NCBI GenBank assembly: GCA_008638375.1 | Contig: VIRR01000552.1 | Coordinates: 340,121 to 404,120 of the forward strand | Reading direction: 5' to 3' | DNA length: 64,000 bases | From: Nyssa sinensis | Taxonomy: Eukaryota > Streptophyta > Magnoliopsida > Cornales > Nyssaceae | Part shown: positions 57,981 through 64,000 of the stretch, piece by piece | Numbering within the stretch: position 1 is the stretch's first letter | How the letters are laid out: the number at the start of each line of letters is the position of its first letter | The notes under the pieces: model-generated | Told to the model about the DNA's origin: nothing | Seen by the model: the letters and a program-made list of their open reading frames with translations, nothing else | Database searches by the model: none | Position numbers and translations under genes: made by a program

Positions 57981-59068
57981 TTTGTGAACTATAACACAGC
58001 TTTCAGCTTTTAAAGGAATAAGGGAAGACTTGAAAATGCTAGATCATCTATCTTTGACAGTTAGCAGTGGATCACACCAGTTCATATTAGCAATGCCAAT
58101 GACATGCTACAAACATACAAACATATATATATATATATATATACACACACCACACACACACACATATATAACATCTGAAAACCTATAAGTAACAGATATA
58201 TTTCCCCTAAGCAACAAAAAATTTGAGACCAACTTCATAGATTTAAACTTACCATTTAATGAGTCTTCTTCAATAGATCACTATCTTACAAATCAATATG
58301 ATTTTACAAGGCTAAAGTACTGTAATTAATTTTTTCATAAGCTAACTCATATATTATATTATAAATTTATCTTACCATTTATTATTAATTCCACTTCACA
58401 TAAATTTGATTAAAATTATTAAAAAAAATGTTTAAATTTAAATTTAAATGTACAAGATTGCAATCAACATATTTTCACTACCAAGATTAAGGAAAATAGA
58501 ATAATTAATTAACTTAAACCTTACCAATTCTTTTACATCTTCAAGTGTCGTCAACATTGCAATTCACGGTATAATCATTCTTCTTTCTACAAATTATTTA
58601 CTTCTCATGGTAAAAAATAAATCCACTCCAACAACAAATTACACATTGCAATTTACTCTCTTCAATTTTCTTTCACCTTAACTTAGTGCAACACAATAAT
58701 GGGACTATCCTAATCTACGTACATTTTTGGGGAAAAAAAAGGGAAAGGAAGATCCTACCGATGATCCTTCCCATTCTTTAACCTGTTAAGATTCCAGAAA
58801 CCACTCCAAACAAAAATAATAATAAGGCAATTTTAAATTAAAGTAAATGAAAGAATGATTGTAGGGAATGTTAACAACTACCATAGCTGGTGGCGGGTTT
58901 GGTATAGACCTTTACCAACTCATTAATAATTAAATCATTTAGCGATAAACAACAATTCGTACAGCTGTGATTTGGTACATCTTAAGCAGTCACAAGACCA
59001 TTGGATCTTTTCTTTTGGATAGGGAATTACAAATTATTGAATCCGAAAGTAAGACAAGAAGGACCTAC
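57981..59068. other. Region downstream of the IFRD-like gene
   Basis: AT-rich with AT/CA microsatellites (58122-58170). A last IFRD exon with a stop codon would be expected in 58.7-59.0 kb on the minus strand; one possible acceptor lies near 58785, but the coding match is not convincing. Confidence 0.4.
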
Positions 59069-62000
59069 CTGTGCTAACATGCGCTTCTTCTTTAATAATT
59101 GTGTCCTCGCCTTGCTTGTTATTGAGTTTGGAGACTTGTACATTCTCTGCAAAGAGATTGGACCATTTGACAATTAAGATAACCTCAAAAGCACAATTAA
59201 ACTGTTGCTTGATGCTTAGGGAATTATTTTTTTTTGATAGGTAAGTGATCCTTGGGGTGGGAGTTGAACCTCAGAACCTTGGAGATAATACCCAAGCCTC
59301 TTCCCCAAGGGTTAGATAGGGAATATTTTCAGTTTAATTAGGCAATAAAAATAAAATTAAAAATGAATGAATGTAATTAATATCAAGGAACTTTAAGATA
59401 TCAAGATGATAAAGTTTTTAGGCTGCAAATATTGATAAAGAACCACCACGCACAACATTTATATTGTTGTTGGAACACGTTTCAAAATGAGAGGTACCTG
59501 AAAGGACTTTGTATTTCTTACTTCAGGTAAAAAAATTCGTACAGTAACCTACAAAGTTAAACGCACATTAGACACTAGTGAATTAAAAAGATAGTAGTAA
59601 TCATGAATATATTCATAATGTTGAAAAGAACCTCAATTGTGTGAAAATGCCACAAAAGGAAATAAGATAAAAGTAAAGATTATTTCCTTAAGAATAGTTT
59701 GGACTGAAAATCCACCTCTTTCTCAGTCTGTCTCTAAGTCACGTGTAGTGTACATTTTTTTTGAGTCACATATAGTATACATTAAGAAGCTTAACAAACT
59801 AACCTCTTCATTCTCGGGTATATACAATTCAGAGCCTGACTGATGATTACTTTCTGGTGTAAAGTCAAAAACACTGTGAAGGAGTTCATTTTCCTATTTG
59901 ACAAATCAAAGATTTTATTTACAGTCTAAAAGATAAAATCTATCCCAAAAAGATTGGAAAAATGGTTAAAAGGAAGGAAACCAACCAGCATATGTTTCAC
60001 AAATCCATCTCCTAGAAAACACTTCAAAAAGTCAATCTGTCATGAAAATTGAATTAGCAAAAAATGTTTGTAGGAGGTGCCAATTCAAACCCCATAAGCA
60101 GAAAGAGATATAACTAAATTACCTTTTTCAACTGAGACCGTGTCGAAAATGTAAGCATATTCCCACAAATGTTTATAGACTTTTCAAGTCTGCATTCATC
60201 CTAAAACAAATAATTTTGGATCAATCCTTTATGATTTTATCATGACAGCTCAAATGCAAAGGTCAAATATGTCGCTCCCATATATACAGCCATACTGGGG
60301 GAAAAATGAAGTACCTCGAACAAATTAGAAACATCCTTATGAATGGAATCTATAGCTTGACTTGTGAACTTCTCAAGAAAGCCAATTTCGAATATAAGAG
60401 CCAACGCTTCAATGGCTATATCACGAGTGGATTCATTCTCCTCTAACAGTTTTGAAAAATAAGGAATCACCCTGTATCATTTTCAAAACCATTTATATGT
60501 TATTTTTTATACCATAAAACACTTGATAAAAGGACAAGCATGTAATAGTGACAAATTTGAGTTTAAGAGCTCTTGAATGAGAAGATAAATTTACAGGTTA
60601 GACAACACTGGGAAACTATGAGTTTGGTGAGATTTTGTATTAAAAAAGGCTAAAATGGAATTGACTAAAGAAAGACCAATGCACACTATGAGTAGGAAAA
60701 CATATATTTTTTTAGCTGTGAATTTCTACAAGTAGAAATCATGTGCAATCTTAGCAAGACTTGAAATGGCTCCAATGAAGTTGTGTGCAATTTGATGAGA
60801 ATGCCACATTCTTCAAAGTTATCTGAAATTAGCTTATTTTTTGTTAGAATGAGTGCCTATGACTAGAATTGAGTTTCTAATTTACCCTTTCCAATATTTG
60901 TGATCAAGCCTCCATCCATCCATGGTCGTAAGAAGAAATGACCAAGCAGATACCGCCGCAGCAAGGACAGGTGCTGAATGTTTATTTGTAACTTCCTGAA
61001 AGGTAAACAACAGACCTCTTAGGTTCCAAAATACCATAAGCATCATTTAATCAATTTAGGGCAATTGAGAGCAATGTAAAAAATACTAGTGATATTCTAA
61101 GGTTCCAGAAGTATTAGCCATAAAAGTAGTTTATATTTCAGGAACTAGCTTGTAAATCAATATTTGAAAGTTATTAAGAAGTAGCTAGGGATAATCCAGA
61201 ACGAATTTAGAATATTTTTGCTCGGAATTAACTCAATTATTGAAAGAATTTTGCTAAAAAAATCTGTAATTATTTGCAGTATCCTCACTGCGAATACTTC
61301 TAGATTATTGAATCACTTGGACAAACTAAATTTCTGATAATTAATCAATAGGTGACAATTTTTTCATTTCTTGTCCAAATTTAGATAACTGTCACAACGC
61401 GGAAGAAACGAAACAACTAAGAGATAGGATAAAATACATACAATGGAGCCTGATTCTGGATGAATAAATTGCCATATTATTTTCATTGATCTTTCAGTGT
61501 CCTCAAAATCTTTTGCACCAACAAAGTGACAATAAAACACTCCAATATCTGCATCGAAAAATTGGCACCCTCAAAAATTTTCTAAAGAATGCATGCTATT
61601 ACCAAAGAACAGTGGAACTTAATGATAAATTTAAAGCATTATACACACACACACATATATATATAGATGATACCTTTATAGTTTGAGGTCCAAATTTAAG
61701 GGCTTGAGAAAGTGTGGGAACGGACTCTCTATATATTTCATGGGCATCATCCCCATAGCCAATGGTCATCGCCAACAATCCTATAAATAGACATAAAAAA
61801 AAAAAACCTACAAATTCGTCAAATTGAATATAAGATAGAAAAGGGAAAAAAAATGTGCTACTATGAAAGGAGAACAAACCAATGACTTGAGATGCCAAAC
61901 ATATCTCCTTAGCAGATCCTCGTTTAATAGAATTCTCACATCGGTGTAGTAAAGTAGCAAATCTGAAAAAAAACAGTTATATCATGAATTCAATGTCCAA

Positions 62001-62220
62001 CTTCCAAGAGGGTAGATATTAAATATACATTCACACTCTATACATGTATACACAGTGTCAGCCAACTAAGTAACCTAGTCCATAATTGAATGGATAAAAT
62101 ATGATCAAACAGATAAATTGGTGAAGGAAAAGGGTGTACAGTTTTTCTGCAAATTCATGTTGCAAGTTATTGGTAAAAGCCTCGATAATTTCAGATAACG
62201 CTGCCTCTCTAGTTGGTCCC
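59069..62220 (-). pseudogene. IFRD-like gene (interferon-related developmental regulator), one frameshift
   Basis: Eleven exons are read on the minus strand: 62220-62140, 61962-61880, 61780-61674, 61548-61442, 60995-60886, 60471-60315, 60200-60123, 60036-59986, 59893-59804, 59548-59498 and 59146-59069. All have GT-AG borders with matching phases. They follow plant IFRD proteins in order: GPTREAALSEIIEAF, FATLLHRCENSIKRGSAKEI, GLLAMTIGYGDDAHEI, a FEDTERSMKIIWQFIHPESG block, APVLAAAVSAWSFLLTTMDG, IAIEALALIFEIGFLEKF, IDFLKCFLGDGFVKHM, ENELLHSVFDFTP and RMYKSPNSITSKARTQLL. IFRD proteins are armadillo-like and linked to transcriptional control in animals; the plant role is poorly known. In exon 4 a one-base deletion near 61524 separates ILECFIVT from the next block. 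The N-terminal exon was not found, and a LINE lies upstream. Some conserved stretches (the Lys-rich linker after exon 7) are shortened. Confidence 0.82.
59224..59325 (-). mobile_element. SINE-like insertion in an IFRD intron
   Basis: On the minus strand a B-box-like ggttcaactcc (59270-59260) lies upstream of a run ending in poly(A) (T-run at 59227-59235). The flanks show a possible short duplication, gggaat (59219 and about 59319). It sits in the intron between exons 10 and 11. Confidence 0.45.
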
Positions 62221-62454
62221 CTGTAATGACAGTATATTCAAACAATACTCACATTACGCTAGAATCACTATCTTCAGAAGTAATAAAAAAGCAGTAGGGG
62301 TAGTAGTAATTGGTGGTGCTATTATCACAACACAAATTGATACTAACATAGCATAATAAAAGTGACAGTTTAGGACAACTTTGCAGAAATGAATGGAAAA
62401 AGCATGCTGAAAAGGACGGAAGGTGGGAGAAGAGAAGGCATGAAATGGGTAAAA

Positions 62455-62560
62455 GAGGATATATATATATATATATAATGATATCAATGTCCCCCACCCT
62501 CTCTCTCTCTCTCTCTTTGTTTTTTTTTTTTTTTTTTTTTTTGGGGGGGGGGGGGGGTGG
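62455..62560. repeat. Simple-sequence cluster with T-run then G-run
   Basis: (TA)n at 62459-62476 and (CT)n at 62498-62515, followed directly by a run of about 22 T and a run of about 15 G at 62519-62556. ORFs here are low-complexity. Confidence 0.85.
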
Positions 62561-63171
62561 TGCTGTTGGCATCCATTATTAATTACACATAAATGTGAAT
62601 AAAAATGTATGCCAAACACTATTGTTTCAATTAAGTTTTCCATTACTCAACATGTCAAAGCAGAGTTGCCTCTGTGCATTTAATATAAGCAAGTTATATT
62701 CAAGTATACTCAATTTTTTTTAGAATGTATATAATGCCACTCAAACAGTACATTATTATCAGAAAGAGAAAAAAACAAAGTTTGATGCTATGCTCCTTGT
62801 AAAATGGAATATAATTCTATTCAGTATGACTAAGGATGATACTAGCAATTTATAAACCTCTATGTTCAAATGGAAGAGAATGGGTTCAATAACTTCTTAG
62901 AATACAAATTAATAAATAAATGTAACCAACATTCGTTTTTTTGATACAATAAATGTTACCAACATTCATTTGACACACTTATTGCCAGGAACTCAAAATC
63001 TGTGAGGAAGATCACTGAAGCCGCACAGTGTCAGGTTTTTTATTTTCTTTATTTCCTACACATTTGTTTTCACAACTGATCGATTCTTTGTTCACGCCTT
63101 GGACTTCTTCCATGGAAACTCTGGTTGGATTCTATTTTTTTTTTAACATTCAGTTATTAGTTCTTGCAGTC
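62561..63171. other. Gap between IFRD-like gene and LINE
   Basis: No exon of the missing IFRD N-terminus was recognised. AT-rich. Confidence 0.45.
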
Positions 63172-64000
63172 TTTTTTTTTTTGGATAAGTAAATAATATT
63201 GAAAGAGTGCCCAAGGAGGGCACACCCATGTACAAAGAAGCACCAAGGGGGTGCACCCATATACAATAAATATTTACGACCCTCGATGGATCTACATACA
63301 AAAGTGCAAAAGAAATATAAGTATCTACAGAAATTGTTGAACCCCTAGACAACTGAAAAAAGAGGGTGCTCAATACTCTAGCTTTTACAGTCCATAAAGG
63401 GGTCTCAATCCACTCAAAAACCATGTTGTTCCTTTCCCTCCAAATGCTCCACCAAATGCAAAGGGGTCATATTCCAAGCTCTCCTCATCCTCCTACGAAT
63501 CCCCCCCCCCCCCCCACCAAGACTCTAGGACATTCAATGTAGTCCGAGGCATTACCCAAGCAACTCCAAACACGCCAATAATGAGAATCCATATTCCCAA
63601 GTAACGGGCAATGAATTAAGAAATGCTTCACTATTTCCTCTTGACATTTGCCAAAAGAGGACCAATTCATCAAAATTTGACCTCTCTTTTGTAAATTGTC
63701 CATCGTTAGAACTTTCCCCAAAATTGTCCACGCAAAAAAAAAAAAAAAAAACCACCTTCATTGTTTCCAAAGAAATTGTTGTCCCGTGTTTCCTATTAAA
63801 AGCAAAAGGACTTAACTGAGAAGTCCCCTCCTTTATGAGTGTAGACTAGGGCATCCTTTTCTGAGATGGGAGTAGGCTGCCTGTACAACAAACTGCTACC
63901 ACCAATATCCAACTAGATATTGGAAACCTTCTTCTCTGAGTCACAAGTTCTCAAACTTTGAGGGACATCTTCCCCTCCTTATTCCCCCCACTAGCTAATA
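63172..64000 (-). pseudogene. LINE 3' end (ORF2 C-terminus), runs off the window
   Basis: A T-run at 63172-63182 marks the poly(A) tail of a minus-strand LINE. Next to it is a 3' region with the gcaccaagggggtgcaccc type of sequence common in plant LINE tails. Further right, ORF2 C-terminal fragments match the zf-RVT region: GKVLTMDNLQKRGQILMN, CQEEIVKHFLIHCPLLGNM, then WIETPLWTVKARVLSTLFF. Frames change repeatedly and a run of 17 C lies at 63500-63517. The more N-terminal domains would lie beyond 64000. Confidence 0.75.

Overview
The window is nuclear DNA of a eudicot, probably woody. It is AT-rich, its genes have GT-AG introns, and it is packed with plant transposable elements. No plastid, mitochondrial or bacterial signature was seen, and the species cannot be named from the sequence alone.

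Layout: (1) 1-16.9 kb is decayed sequence. It holds a long-LTR fragment, a broken ADP-glucose pyrophosphorylase large-subunit gene (1.8-7.0 kb) with a 2.9 kb solo LTR in one intron, a LINE relic (7.2-10.4 kb), SINE scraps, a Helitron-like 3' end and a foldback element. (2) 17-54 kb is a cluster of five xyloglucan endotransglucosylase/hydrolase (XTH) loci, one on the minus strand (17.1-18.1 kb) and four on the plus strand (35.0, 46.8, 49.9 and 52.6 kb). All share the three-exon plan. Only the 35.0 kb copy looks intact from its ancestral start codon. The first has a nonsense codon, the third has lost its ancestral ATG but keeps a usable one, the fourth has a wrecked signal-peptide region, and the fifth has a one-base frameshift.

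(3) Transposons sit between the XTH genes. Between copies 1 and 2 lie a three-LTR TRIM-like element (19.8-20.4 kb) and a 13.5 kb Ty3/gypsy element of Tat type (20.9-34.4 kb, 706-bp LTRs, TSD tatac). The latter carries two RNase H domains, a 71-bp tandem array, an antisense spliced gene with a 'putative gypsy type transposon' domain, and a nested 2.76 kb solo LTR. Between copies 2 and 3 lie two foldback elements, a Tat-like LTR remnant and a 4.6 kb PIF/Harbinger transposon (41.9-46.5 kb, TSD TAA) with a full-length transposase ORF. This transposon landed in the promoter of copy 3. (4) 54-64 kb holds an interferon-related developmental regulator (IFRD)-like gene on the minus strand (eleven exons recognised, 59.07-62.22 kb, one frameshift, no N-terminal exon seen) and a LINE 3' end at the right edge.

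The working genes, if expressed, are cell-wall XTHs acting on xyloglucan in the apoplast. The rest is a record of nested insertions whose target-site duplications can be read directly. No clearly new biological system was found. The most unusual structures are the antisense gene and repeat array of the Tat element, the TRIM that shares its LTR end and primer-binding site with that element, and the Harbinger insertion splitting a conserved XTH promoter.
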